64,000 nucleotides of DNA from Cristatella mucedo. Lineage: Eukaryota; Bryozoa; Phylactolaemata; Cristatellidae. The translations under genes and the position numbers were made by a program. Shown one piece after another: positions 52,381 to 64,000 of this stretch; position 1 is the stretch's first letter; every line of letters begins with the position of its first letter. The stretch spans positions 2,998,213 to 3,062,212 of the forward strand of contig WPIO01000051.1 of assembly GCA_009760855.2 (NCBI GenBank). The letters are read 5' to 3'. The notes under the pieces were generated by a model. The model was not told where the DNA came from. It saw nothing but the letters and a program-made list of their open reading frames with translations, and did not search any database.

Positions 52381-54929
52381 TCTGGCTAGCCTTGATTCTC
52401 CTGACTAGCAAAACTAGGAAGTGCTGCTGCAAAGCATGGTCCTGTAAGTATCAACTGCCTGTGAAAGCTTAACCTCATCACCATGGCCTCCACACTGCTG
52501 ACAGGTCATTGAAAAAATCTACGTAGAGACCGCTTTGTTGTATTTCATAACTTATACTTTTTAAACACAAGCAATGATTTAAGAAGTAAATTTGCAATAT
52601 ATATATATGTATATACTTCAAACATTAAGCTATACAGATGTTGACGTTCTGAAAGCAGCTGTATAACAATCAAATTTTCGGCTGCAAAATGTCTGATTTT
52701 GGAGGATATGCGACACAACTGTAGAGCATCTGGATGATGGAGCTGCACAAGCTGAACTGCCTGTATCCCAGGTAGCTACTGGTCGGTAGTTAGTCGAAGG
52801 TTCAAATTGGTAACGAAATCTCCAAAGCTATCCTTTGACAGAGCCTGTTCCAGAGCCTTTGCCTTGACTTGCAGAGGCCAACTAGCTATTTACCTTGACG
52901 TGGTCGCAAGTGCCTCAGTTGGCCCGGTTTGATGTGATGTGATGTGCTGATTTCTCGAGTAAGACCAGCCAGTAATTTTGTGCTGAACCACTAGTCCGTC
53001 GGGTGGCTCTCACGAGGCTCATTATTGAACAGCTAGATCAACTACAGATTCTCCGAGCATCACTAGTAGGATTATTCCACCATCCTTCCAGCCACATAGA
53101 CTACTGCAGGCGTGACCATTACCGAATACGCATAGGGTCAGAACACACAAAAACCCTGACTGCTGAGAGTAAGGCTGCCGCTGACTAGGCTCCAGTGGAC
53201 TACCTAAACTTCCTGCCGTCCATGAAAAGCTAACAAGACTGAGGAACAGTTTCTCTGAAGCTCGTCTAAGAAGACCATTTGACAGATTGAAATTGCAAGA
53301 CAACCGTATTACTGATAACTGCCATTGAAGAGCCACCGCGAAACGAAACTCCACCTATATTGGCATTATTGGCCTTATTGGCAGCGCATTATTGGCAGTG
53401 CATATGTGCAATCAACTGCAACACACAGCAGTGTATCCACAATGGCAAAGTCTTGTAGTCTAAGGCTAAAGGTTACAGTTAAGGTTGGAAGCCGGTATGT
53501 AGCGCCCTCAAACTTGTTAATTGTAATATTCAAAGTTGTAATTTAAAAAAATGCAAATTTGGGGGACGATCCAGGCACTCAGGTCCCAGGCTATGGCCGT
53601 GATCGGTCGGCTATCCTTCATCAGCACAAACCCCGAGCACTGCCTCCAAGATAGTACAGGTTCAACTTGTTGCCAATGGCATGGATAATAGATAGATTCC
53701 CATGCTGGGAATTACGAAAAAAGCTTAAAACCAGCTGTGGCAGTATTGTATTTCACCATAATCAGACAATCAAATGCCTAAATGAAAACGGAGATATTGG
53801 CTTAGAATATTCACGGTAAGTGGTTCGGCACTTGAATTTTGCCAAATACTTCTGCAGTAAAGACCTTAACGACCTGCAAGCATGCAGAGGTACCAAACAT
53901 AGATGAGGTTGTGTTTAATAGCCGCCATTCTCCACATGCACACTAGTCAAGACTTTCGCAGCTATTGGGACTGTATTTTACATTGAGAAGTGAACTGTTT
54001 TTTAGCTACCATATTATCTACAGTCCAAGCGATAATCCAATCGATAAATTCCAACCGATGATCCAAGTAGGGCTGCCACGCCCACAGCAGGGGTGAGGTC
54101 GTTTGATGGCCAAGGAAAGGGGAAAGCCTGCCACAAGATGTCGGCTGGTTTTGGAGCAAACCACGGCTTGACAGTGCAAAGACAACCCATGCGTGGAATA
54201 TTAAGGCTGCCGTAGATGTATGCAGAGTGAAAAAAAGGGCTAGATATCTAAACACAGGCTGAAATGCATATACTGGGATCGGCCACACAGAGTGATGAGG
54301 GTCGCGTACTTTGTCATTGTGAGGAGGGCTATCACAACCACCGCCCAGGCTAACGACACTGCAGTTAGATGGTGCACAGCAATCCTCTGCTCGATTCAAA
54401 TAAGAGGGACCTCCCGCTCTAGCCCTGAGGCGATGCGACCGTCACCTACTTTAAATAGATACTAGAATAGGACCCGAAAGCTCAGACGAGTGAAGGGTGG
54501 CTCGTAAAAAGGGTACAGAGCCAGGGCAAGAAGCCAAATCGGAGAGAGCATAGAGCTGCAAGCTTTAATGCGACACCGGCACTGGAGTTTTACTAAAAAC
54601 AAATTGAAAGACCGGTAAAATCGTAACTAGCCAACTGGACACAGCAAACTGTACCTGTGCATACGCTTATTTGGTGCAACTAAATTGGATAGACGTCGTT
54701 GCCAACTTTCTAGACGTTATGTTTAGGAAATCTGCCCGAGGAAGCAGCGCATGCACAATGTTTACCCTCAGGTGACACTGACGAGGTAGAAGCCGGTCTT
54801 GGTCTGGGCGCGCACAATCGGTACAGACATCGAGCTGCTTCATTCTACAGGCGATCCTACAAAACTCCTTTTTTGTGCGCTGCCTAAGGTTCTGCCAAAG
54901 CTACATAAAGTAAATAAATTGATAGCTAA
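52381..54929. other. No recognised feature
   Basis: About 2.5 kb with no motif-bearing frame; open frames up to 145 codons (54,399-53,962, minus) have no recognisable content. A 17-base tandem pair (AAATAAATTGATAGCT) lies at 54,912-54,945. Confidence 0.5.
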
Positions 54930-56445
54930 ATAAATTGATAGCTGTGTACTTGGGTAGGAGTGCATCGGTCATTCATTCATGTTGCTAGCCAAAGCCTATC
55001 CCAGGTGAGCTCAATAATTTGTAAAAGCATCTAGCAAATTCTGCATTGCCTAATAGCGGATCTTACTTCTGTCAGGCTCAACTGCGATTGGGGGATTATC
55101 TGGTCATGGATAACGTGAAGGAGGCCATGTGATTGAGCTAAATGTCCAAGGACTCCCTAGATAGCCAAAATACTCACCTTAAGTATGATTGAACATTATA
55201 TAAAGCCGATTATTCGTCAATTGTTTTGGAAAGCTTTCATTGCAGTCAAGTTGACCATACATCCGGAATTCAAATTCCGTTACAATTTACTTGTGCATGT
55301 AAAAAAAACTTAGTTTCTAGTAATCGTCAGAAAAGCGAAGGATGCCGTAAGCGGTCTTCTTCACACTGGCAGTATTTAAAGTGGTGATGACAGCAAGCAT
55401 ACATTAACTTTGTACGAGCAAAGGCCCAGATGAGACTAAAAAATGCTTCAAATTATTTTCGAACATTGACTTGTGAATCCCGGAGTCTGCGAGGATGGTA
55501 ATTGCTTTCATTCAATGGAATTTCGTCATTTAGAGTCAATTAGGAATCCAATTTGCTACGTGCCTTCAATGCCGGAGCATCTGTTGCTGTAAATACAAGG
55601 ATGCTCTTTAGTTATTTGAACCCCGACTTCGCAAGCATCACTCTAGCATGAGATTAGCTTAAACGCCTAAATGTTTGTTTTGCCAATGCATTTGCCTTAC
55701 TGTCTCTGTGCAGTGCATCCTCATTTCTTTGACGACGTCCCATCATTCAGGATGGCGGTCGCTTTTCACTACCTCTGGAGCGATGTCGTGGGTTCTAATC
55801 CTGCAATGGGTGATCCTGCTTTGCCACTGCAAGCGGTATCGATAGACATCCAGCTCTTCTGTCGCTAAGAAAAAGAGGCTATTAAATAAGCTAATATTTT
55901 TATTTGAATATTACAATATTTCTGGACGTGCCTATAATCTCATAATCGTATGAGATTCACTTGGCATCTTCTTGGACAAGCGTTGGTGTGATATGTAAAG
56001 CACCAATGTCCGACGAGGTATAGTTTTGTGCTTCCAGTGAAAGACAGTTATCTTTATTATTCTAGGCTGACTTCACTCTTTGCTGTGGCCAGGCGATATT
56101 CTACAGTGTGTGCAAGTACGTTTACTGTCGAGGATAACCGTGTATTTAGTGCCATCAGTTACCTTGGCACATTCTGCTGTAGTTTTAGTTACATGCAATT
56201 TGTACACTCGGTTTTAAGTTTAAGTACCTGCCAATGTGCCTGCGGCGATTGCCTCGGCGGACAAGCTACCATGGTTGGCTAATTCCAAACGGATAGACAA
56301 AATTGCCACCGGCGATTAGAAACCAATTACGATAAGGAAAAGGCCACCTTGCAAGGTCAGCAGCTTTGATGCAATCATATGCTGCTGCCTCTTTACATTT
56401 TCGTCTCTTTTTAACAGCAGAGTACTCTTGCAGTTGTAATTTATA
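54930..56445 (+). repeat. Duplicated block, copy 2
   Basis: A diverged second copy of 3040-4385, same orientation, about 52 kb away. It is slightly longer than copy 1 owing to insertions. The end near 56,300-56,420 still reads GAAACCAATTACGATAAGG, matching 4242-4262. Confidence 0.82.
55076..55514 (+). pseudogene. MCM7: MCM7 pseudogene, last two exons with the intron
   Basis: The first exon-like piece, 55,076-55,182, is 107 bases, exactly the length of the functional-looking exon at 3164-3270, with its CAG acceptor and GT donor kept, but it has a TGA where the other copy has a CGG arginine codon. The second piece, up to 55,514, keeps TTGTACGAGCAAAGG and GCTTTCATTCAATGG, but its reading frame is broken by stops and deletions and the normal TAA has become CAA. 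No upstream MCM7 exons are present. Because the intron is retained it is a duplicated, not a processed, pseudogene. Confidence 0.85.
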
Positions 56446-59400
56446 TTGTAATTATTGTATAATTGTTATAATTGTTATAATTATTATATATAGCAGATAT
56501 GATTATATAATTTTGCAATTGTAAGGCACACTATAGCTTTTGAAGGCAGCTCTAAAGGCTTTCAGATTTGTATTTTACAGATGTTCGGAGTCCTAAATTT
56601 CAATACCAAGTACCCCTAGTAGTAAATTCCAAGTGGAGTAATTCGCTAATTAGGAGCAGCTGTGAAGACAAAGTTTGATGCTGTTTTTGTGCTTTTAGCT
56701 TTCGAATCGCTCAGTCTAATCCTGCTGCAGAAAAGCGAGGACTGAAATAAAAGTTCACCGGTTATTCATGAAAGTTAACCGTCAAAATTAATTCAGCATC
56801 ATTCAATAGAAGTTTGCCGCCGCAGTGCCCAGCCCCGCTCGTGGCGTCCCCGCGTCGCCTAGTGGTGCAACTGCGTCGTCTGTCATCCCTTTGGTCACAG
56901 GGAGCGGCTGCAGCGGCGTATTCTCCGGCTGATAGTCTTTGCACAACGGATGACCACGGATGAAAGTTTCACGAGCGTAGCACTGGAAACAGCGAAAGTA
57001 CGGCTACTGAAAAGTGCGAGGCTGGGGAAACGTTGTGCAGCTAAACTGCGTCCCCCAGCTCTGCTTAGGCGTCTTCAGGAAAGACTGTAAGCAAATCGTG
57101 TCGCTGTGTCGTGCACCGTCGTTTCTCGGCGACCGCGCGTAGCCGCCTAATGCTTGTGCTGCTATAAAGGGCGAGAATTTTTGCGAACCTTCGATTTAGC
57201 ACGCACTTGCGACCGTCTTTTGACCGCTCTTATGTTGGAGCGAGTGCTATGCATTCTTGCTCAGTTAACGGTTTTAGAGCAAAATATCATTCTAGCTAAA
57301 ATTTAATTGTATTTGGTATCGCCTTCATTGCATAAGACCACTGGCACACTAAAACTAGCATTAACCGCAAATTTCTAGGCATTTATTAGACTTGTCAGCT
57401 TTTATATCGCACGTGGCTCCACTAAGCAAAAATGCAGAAGGTACTAATTATTGAATGCCAGATCAATGCTTGTGAATTGTATCCTATGCAGTCATCCGTA
57501 AGTGGCATCGTACCTGTTTGCCGATTACTCTGGTCGGATGTAAGTCTGCTGATCTTCATTAGCCCGGTGGCCAATAGACCAATTTTTTTCCAATGCCAAA
57601 CTAAATGTGTATCGAATAAACTTCAAATCGTATTTAGACAATGCCTCAAGTTTGTCTTTTTTCTAACCTTTAACACACTCCTCACCTATATCCGGATTTC
57701 TAACATTATGAAAATGTTGGAAAAGTACCTCAAATCTACCCTGATGCTTACTAACTCAGCTGGAACTAGATGATTTATCATTTTCGGTAATTATTTGCTC
57801 TGACATTATGCATTTTGTTATCACCATAGTAACATCATCTTATAAGGCATACTTAAATTGGCCGTACAGAAATAATTTTCCAAAAGACGTCCTACAAAAT
57901 TATTATTGTTATAATTATTATTACGATTACCATCTACGAAGTATTCCTGAAAAATAAAGCATCGTGATCGCCAGTGATTGGCCATGAAAAACATGTGGTC
58001 TCTTAGTGAAGCAGCAGCAGCGTAATAATATATTGCTACTGCTGCTGCAACTACAACCACATTATGTACTTAAAGTTCGGCTCTATACTATGCCTCTGGT
58101 GACCCATAGTGGTTTTCAAGTTCCATTTACAGTGCTGCTTAGCAATAATTTAATCTCTTCTAATCAATTGTGCTCTTAATATACCGTGTTAATGAGAAAG
58201 ATAGAAACTAAGCTTCTTTAGGAGCTTCATTTCCAGCATTCGCCATCGTCTTTTTCAATATTCATATGACCTCTGCGGATTGTTGTTGTTAAACGAGCTT
58301 CTCACCACGATCTTCCTTGTATTACATGTCATGTGCCTCCTAGTATGGTCATAAAAAAAATATTAGAAGCTACCGTTGAATATATTACTATCTGATTTAA
58401 AAGCTTCTTTTGTACGGCGATCCCTTAATTCGGCTGGTTCTGGGACTCCAGATTGCTCTGACCATTGAGACTTTAGCCACTTCCGGCGTATTTCCATGTT
58501 TCTCACCCGACCCCACCGTAGTATCACCAATGTGGCCAATTGTGGTTCTCAGCCGGGCTGGAAGCCGCGTTGGCTGGCCCGAAGCCGGCAACACCAGTGA
58601 GTGGTAACCAACCGCTGGCCGGCTGCTCTGCCATCCAGGGTGGTACCGGCCTCAGAGCCGGAGCCAAGACTGCCCTCAAGAAGCTGGTACAATGGATTAC
58701 GGCAATCCGCTGGTTAGACGAGCTACAGCGATCCACGGCAATCTGCTTTGCTTGGGATAAAATTGAAAGGCAGGTGACGTTACCGAGCTCAAAATGTGAC
58801 CCAATCTAGTTGTACACGATTGATTTTATGTATCCAACACATTTCATGTCACTGGGAGCTAGAAAAATCTTGCAAATAAGCTGCAAAGACGAAGGTGGGC
58901 GTTGATATTTTACTTTTCCTTGAGATTTTACTGTTTCCACGTTCGGAAAGGATGGAACAGTGAGGGCCGTTAGGCAAAAGAAAAAATACCTCAGCCCTGC
59001 TTCACCGAACAAACTCTGGCTCGCAGCTGCAAATCAATAATCCAGCACCTTGTCACATACAGACACAAGCAAAAATATAAATTGTGAGATAAACTTTGCT
59101 GGCGTTATACGACCGCTCGTGATGGCGTTAGCTAAAATCTCCCAGCGCTGGCTGTGGTGTCTCGTGATCGTCGTTCAGGCGTGAACAGCACGCTCTCTTC
59201 CGTCGTTTTAAGTGAAAACGAGTCTCTCACAGGGACTACAAAGAAGTGAAGGCTACGGTGAATTCTCTAAGCGACTGTAGCTCTACTTTAAAATAACTAG
59301 CTGGGACAATGGGGCAAGAGCTTAGCAGTATTAGTATTGGGTCCTGCACCACGGGCCATTGTGGTAAGTAATTATAACAATCACTCGAACGCCGGCTAAG

Positions 59401-62400
59401 CAACACTGGCCCGCTTGAATGCTGAAAAAGTTCCAAGCAGTTCTTTTTGGACTTAGTTATGGCCTTGGTTGACAGGCCACCAGAGATCCCTCAGCCGCTC
59501 CTTAGGGTAGCAGATCAATGCTAAATATCAAATCACCACAGTTGGCCTTACAGTTTCCAGGTTTGCATTTAACTCCTTCCTATCTCAACACTGTTGCGCC
59601 CCTCTGGCTCATTGCTCGTTGATAAAAGTGTTTTTGCCATCGTGCAATTCAAAATTGAGCTCGACTGGCGCTGTGCAACAATATTGTGTGAGTGTATTTC
59701 AAAATAATGTCAAAATCAAAATAATCAAAATCAAGTCTATTCCTACATGAACTGTACATTAGTGCATCGTGTTGACGATTTGAGATTTGTTTTCAGCGGT
59801 TTAGATTGGATTGCATTATCTGCCCATTCTTTTCATGGGATTATCACTAATGGCAGAGTAATTGTATGCACAATGTCCTGAATTATCTTGAGCGTGTGCA
59901 CAAAACAGTCTGCTTTAATGGGCTATATAATCGAAACCTGGCAGAATGTACTGTTATTTGTGTTGCCGTAGATGCAGTGGATTGGAGTGCATTGCGGTTT
60001 TCCCGGGGGCATTTGCAGATAATTTTTACAGCAACGCCTAGAGCAATGCTATAGAAGAATTGGGTTTGGTTTTCAAATTTTGGTTTTCAAATTTTGGATT
60101 TCAAATCACTGCCTTACAGGAAACGAAAACTCATTTTGTAACGTAAGTTCATTCTAATGTTGAGAAACATAGCTGAAAACCAGTATCGTGTTGTTTCTCG
60201 CTGACTGTGACCTCATGGTGAAAGTATGTGTGAATATATTTTGAGTTGGCCCTGAAGATTAGTCTATTCATAGGTGGAAGGTGTGCATGTCTTGACTACA
60301 TACATCGACTTTGTGCATTGCAAGTATTGACTGCAGCCCTCGGCTCCACTCCCTTTGCCTAAATCAGACCAATCATTGACTAGAAGATTTCAATCCTCTA
60401 GGAGTGTCAATGTGGACTCGAACATTAACTCGACTTCCAGCCTGAAGATTGTTAGGCTGGGTACTCTTCCTACAAGAGCAATTCTTCAAACGTGGCTCCA
60501 GCGGTGATGGCATAACCGTCACGGTCCAGTGTATACAACGAATGCTTGCGTGAATAGCCTCGACACGACAGTAAACTAGTTCAGGCGGTGAGCTGCAGCC
60601 GGGGTCGACTTCTGTTGGTCGCAGCTGAGGCCTCGGCAGGCTGCCTGGTAGGCAGGTATCAGTGATGACGAGCCACAGGTCAGGCCTGGCCGACTTAGCC
60701 TCACAGAGGAATACGCAACACACCGGTACTCTTGCTAACCCGATCGCGGCTATTTCAATGACCTCATTTGAAGCTTGGGTGGAAATAGTTAGGTCGGAGG
60801 GTGCATTGCTTGTCACCAGTCAGCTGTACTAACTCACCCACATCAGGGGTTTACTACTCTAAGGTGACTAGGTGGCTTACCATCCCGAGGCCAATAGATG
60901 GCGTACCACCCCAATGCGACTAGGTGACTGAAACCCAATCTCATTTGATTTTGTAAAACCGAGCTTGTGAGTCGAAACAGTTGTGACTTCTCATAAAATA
61001 GGTTTTAATTACACGTACCTTATTTTTATAGTTCACATTTGAACATAAAAAGTTAAGTAATATGTCCGCTCTCATGATACCAGTAGTTTCGCACTAAGAG
61101 AGGTTTAATTCCGCATAATAAATCACAATTCTTGCCTTGGTCCGTTCATGAATGCTCACTATATATGCACAAACACAAGTTGATTGTAAATCCGGCCCCC
61201 TCTCTCTCCCTCTCAATTGTTCATTTCGTTTCCGTTGCCTTGGACATGCAAAGCCTATGCTTCTGTTATTAACCACCGCTTAGCAGAGGAATAAAACAGC
61301 TAATGTTTGGTGGATAGATGATTTAAAAAAGAACATACAAGCTAAAACCGGTGCAGTAGTTCGGGATGATATATTAAGGAAGCGAGTAAGTGTGGACCCC
61401 TGTGCATAAGAAAGAGAATCGTTTCCTTGTATCGTTAGCAAGCTGGTGATTTACATAAAGGAGACACCAGTGGACGAAGGGCCGTGTACATTACTTTATA
61501 CCGGGTTTCTTACAACAAGAACTTTCTAGGATGTAGCTAAACCTATGCATTAGCTAGTGTAGGATTGTCTCACCTTCAAACGATCTTGAGACTGATCATG
61601 AATTACTGGATAGAACAACCAATGAGCTCGGAAGTCAGATCCCCTTAAATAGTTCCTAATACCTGTCGAACGCAAGTTGTCAATGCAACCACTGGCTAGT
61701 TGTTCTAACCAAACGTCTACAAATTACCAAAAAGATTGCTTCAAAGTCACTTGCAACTGTTTTCCATTCGGCTTGAACTTTACATATAGTTCCAATATAT
61801 AGGCAACACAGTTTAGCCTGTTTTATCACTTAATATATGGGCTTCTTTCTTCAGCAAAATTTAACTTCATTATTGCAACGAATAGTAATGATCGGTGTTA
61901 CATACGTTTTTGGCGAATTTTTCTCTTAACACACTTATCTGAGTAGGTTGTTCTGTTTGAGAAGACGGCGGTGGCAGTAGAGCCTCTAGGATTATCTTCA
62001 GTAACCTGCTTAATACCTATGACCGTGCACACCTATTGTTATATCGCTATGGTCGCTTAATTTAATGTATTGATGTCATTACTGTTGCTAAAGTCCACGA
62101 ATTACCCGGTACAGAAGTGCAATCCCCGAAAAGCTTGGGAGAAGGTCGCGACTTGAGGTCCAGCTCGTTCGATACTCTTGGCATGATCTTAAACCATCCT
62201 AAGTGATCTCCCTCGATTGCTGGTGGGAATCTCTCTAGCTTAGTGATCGGAATGCCTGGTATAACCCAAGCAACGAAATTCAAGCTTGTCATCGGAATCC
62301 GAGCTCAATGTGCATCCTTGTTAGTAAGCAAATATTTGTGTGTAAAAAACTGTCGACCTTCTTGCTTTGACCGAGATCTGGCTGAAATTGGTCAACTCCC

Positions 62401-64000
62401 AAACGTTTCTTTTGCACCTCCGAACACGCTTCTGCATTCCCATAATTAGATCAATCAAAAAGGGTGGTAGATTGGGCTTTATTACGAGTTTATCATTTTA
62501 GCTGTAGTTGTTTTCAGCTACTTGGAAGCCGTCTTGATGATAGCCGCAGAAGCTCATCTGCTACTGTACAGAGCAAGATTGTTAAATTAGCTCAATTTTC
62601 CATTCCTGTCTACTTGCTGTATATCTCACTAGGGTATATCGGCCGACGAAAAAAGACAGATGCGGCCATACAATATCGAAATAGGCTGAGCTGGTAAATA
62701 CACGCTAATAGATCTGAACTTTAAATGAATCCAAAAGCTTGATTCGTATCATATTAATTTTAAGATTATTTTCATTTGAAATTAGCCGAGAACATCGACG
62801 GGCCAACAAAGATAGGGCAACTGAGCAGGTGCGACATCCAACCTCAGAGGCTGCGCATCACTGGTTTGATCTAGTCCTTAATGCTCCACAAATGCTGACG
62901 GTAACCTAGCGGCAGAACAAGGATTACAAATAGTGAGCGTCGACGCTGAATTAGAGCCTATCCACGGAAATTTTGCTTAATCGATTCACCGGCAATCACG
63001 TGGCGACATGCTATCGCCATAGCTTGCAGAGTTCCTCCGAACTGTGCCAGCGCTGAAGCACCATACTTCCAGGTCATCGGCCAAAGCAGCCACCCTAAAC
63101 AATTGCCAATCAACTGCCATTTTTGCGGGAGCTATTGTGTAAGACGAGGATAAAATATAGCAAGGGTCAACTGACGAGTGTAAGAAATGTCAGAAAGGGA
63201 ACGAAATTTTAGCTTTAGCTCGGCATTAAGATAATTTTGTCGTTACTGTCGCCGAGTTACGTGATGGTCTTGTCAAAAATGCTCACTTAAGCCCGATCTT
63301 GATCAGCCAACCAGCATTGCATGCAACGATTTTTCGGCCACTTTTGGAGAACCACGAAGACTGTCTCCTAAGGCTTTCATTTTAGTCCTTGCTCACTTCT
63401 CTCAACCGAATGGGGCTCCAAAACATTCGCCCTAACGCTAAATGCTGTTTCGTTATTGCTGCCTAGTGTTGCAGAGCTGACCTACGTTTTGGCTTACTAA
63501 ACATTGCCAGCCGTCGTCGCCACGCACATTGCCGCAAACAACGTCTTCCAGACCACGAACACTGTCACCGATCATATACCATGGGCCATGCACATCTTGA
63601 ACTCGTCATCTGAATGTGATTCGCACATTTCCGCCACAAGCACTTCGATGATGAAAGCCATGACACCGTCCGCCACATCCCGCTCTTTAGTTAGCGAGTA
63701 TTAGGGCGTATTTAGATCTCCTGAGCCCGATGTATACGCAGTAGACTAGTTAGAATTAGCACTCATATCCACAAATGTTCGGCACGCCTTAGCTCGCGCC
63801 CGCTTTGAAGGTTACGAACAGGTGCCTGCCGGCGTCGAGCAGGACCGAACTTCCACGGGACCGACCTGTAGAGCTCTCTGCTGACACAGCCACTGCAACC
63901 ACCACCGCTGCTCACTTCCTTAAAACATAATCCTTTCAATTTATCCATGCTTCTAATTACACCGTGTTAATTTTATTTTAATAAAGCGTAAACTACATTT
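56446..64000. other. Long stretch without recognised gene
   Basis: About 7.5 kb. It holds an AT-rich low-complexity patch at 56,440-56,520, a GC-rich patch at 56,815-57,240, another GC-rich patch at 58,500-58,720, and AAATTTTGGTTTTC tandem units at 60,070-60,105. Open frames up to 147 codons (60,816-60,373, minus) lack motifs I know. Near the right edge, AATAAA at 63,980-63,985 could end a transcript arriving from the left, but no coding segment before it is convincing. Confidence 0.5.
57163..57168 (+). promoter_or_regulatory. Candidate TATA box
   Basis: TATAAAGGG follows a GC-rich stretch and is followed about 65 bases later by an ATG frame of only about 24 codons. The setting resembles a promoter or the U3 end of an LTR, but no transcript or repeat partner is visible in this window. 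Confidence 0.25.

Noticed and set aside
58397-58809. Overlapping open frames in a GC-rich patch
   Set aside because: Frames are open on both strands, as expected from composition; no domain can be named.
60373-60816. 147-codon open frame, minus strand
   Set aside because: No recognisable motif, no splice sites in consistent phase, and unusual Cys/Ser/Pro content typical of chance frames in GC-richer DNA.
63504-63948. Open frames near the right edge as gypsy gag or envelope
   Set aside because: I looked for zinc-knuckle, capsid and integrase patterns in all frames between 62.8 and 64 kb and found none convincing.

Overview
The window is nuclear DNA of an invertebrate animal; the species cannot be named from it. 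Its two protein genes are split by GT-AG introns, CpG is not strongly depleted, there are long (CA)n microsatellites, and most of the recognisable DNA is decayed non-LTR retrotransposon of the CR1/L2 kind, with tRNA-derived SINEs and a gypsy-type LTR element. There is no operon structure, CRISPR array or other prokaryotic feature.

Layout. 1-4.4 kb: the 3' half of an MCM7 replicative helicase gene (five exons, + strand), carrying a one-base frameshift and lacking about 27 residues. 4.6-8.4 kb: SINEs and the 5' part of a decayed gypsy element (LTR end, lysine-tRNA type primer-binding site, gag remnant, second LTR end). 8.3-10.8 kb: LINE pieces. 10.8-14.9 kb: no recognised gene. 14,950-41,398: one complete cytochrome P450 gene of the CYP2-like type, five exons joining in phase into 502 codons with every hallmark motif; most of its 26 kb is intron filled with LINE copies, several nested inside each other. 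42.6-44.2 kb: a wrecked gypsy pol region. 44.5-52.4 kb: more LINEs and a SINE. 54.93-56.45 kb: a diverged, intron-containing second copy of the MCM7 3' end with its downstream flank. 56.5-64 kb: almost nothing recognisable.

The most interesting theme is how the retroelements interact. LINE family A (tail of ATT repeats) and SINE family 1 (tRNA-like head) share a 3' hairpin, which is what is expected if the LINE enzyme copies the SINE RNA. Two of the four SINE copies are joined at their exact 5' head to an internal LINE-A sequence in the same orientation, the structure expected when a reverse transcriptase finishes the SINE template and jumps to LINE RNA. Five resolvable nested insertions are all antisense to the element they interrupt. 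No LINE copy seen here keeps the catalytic YADD motif, so all are dead. All homology statements come from reading the sequence by eye and from remembered family motifs; no database search was made.
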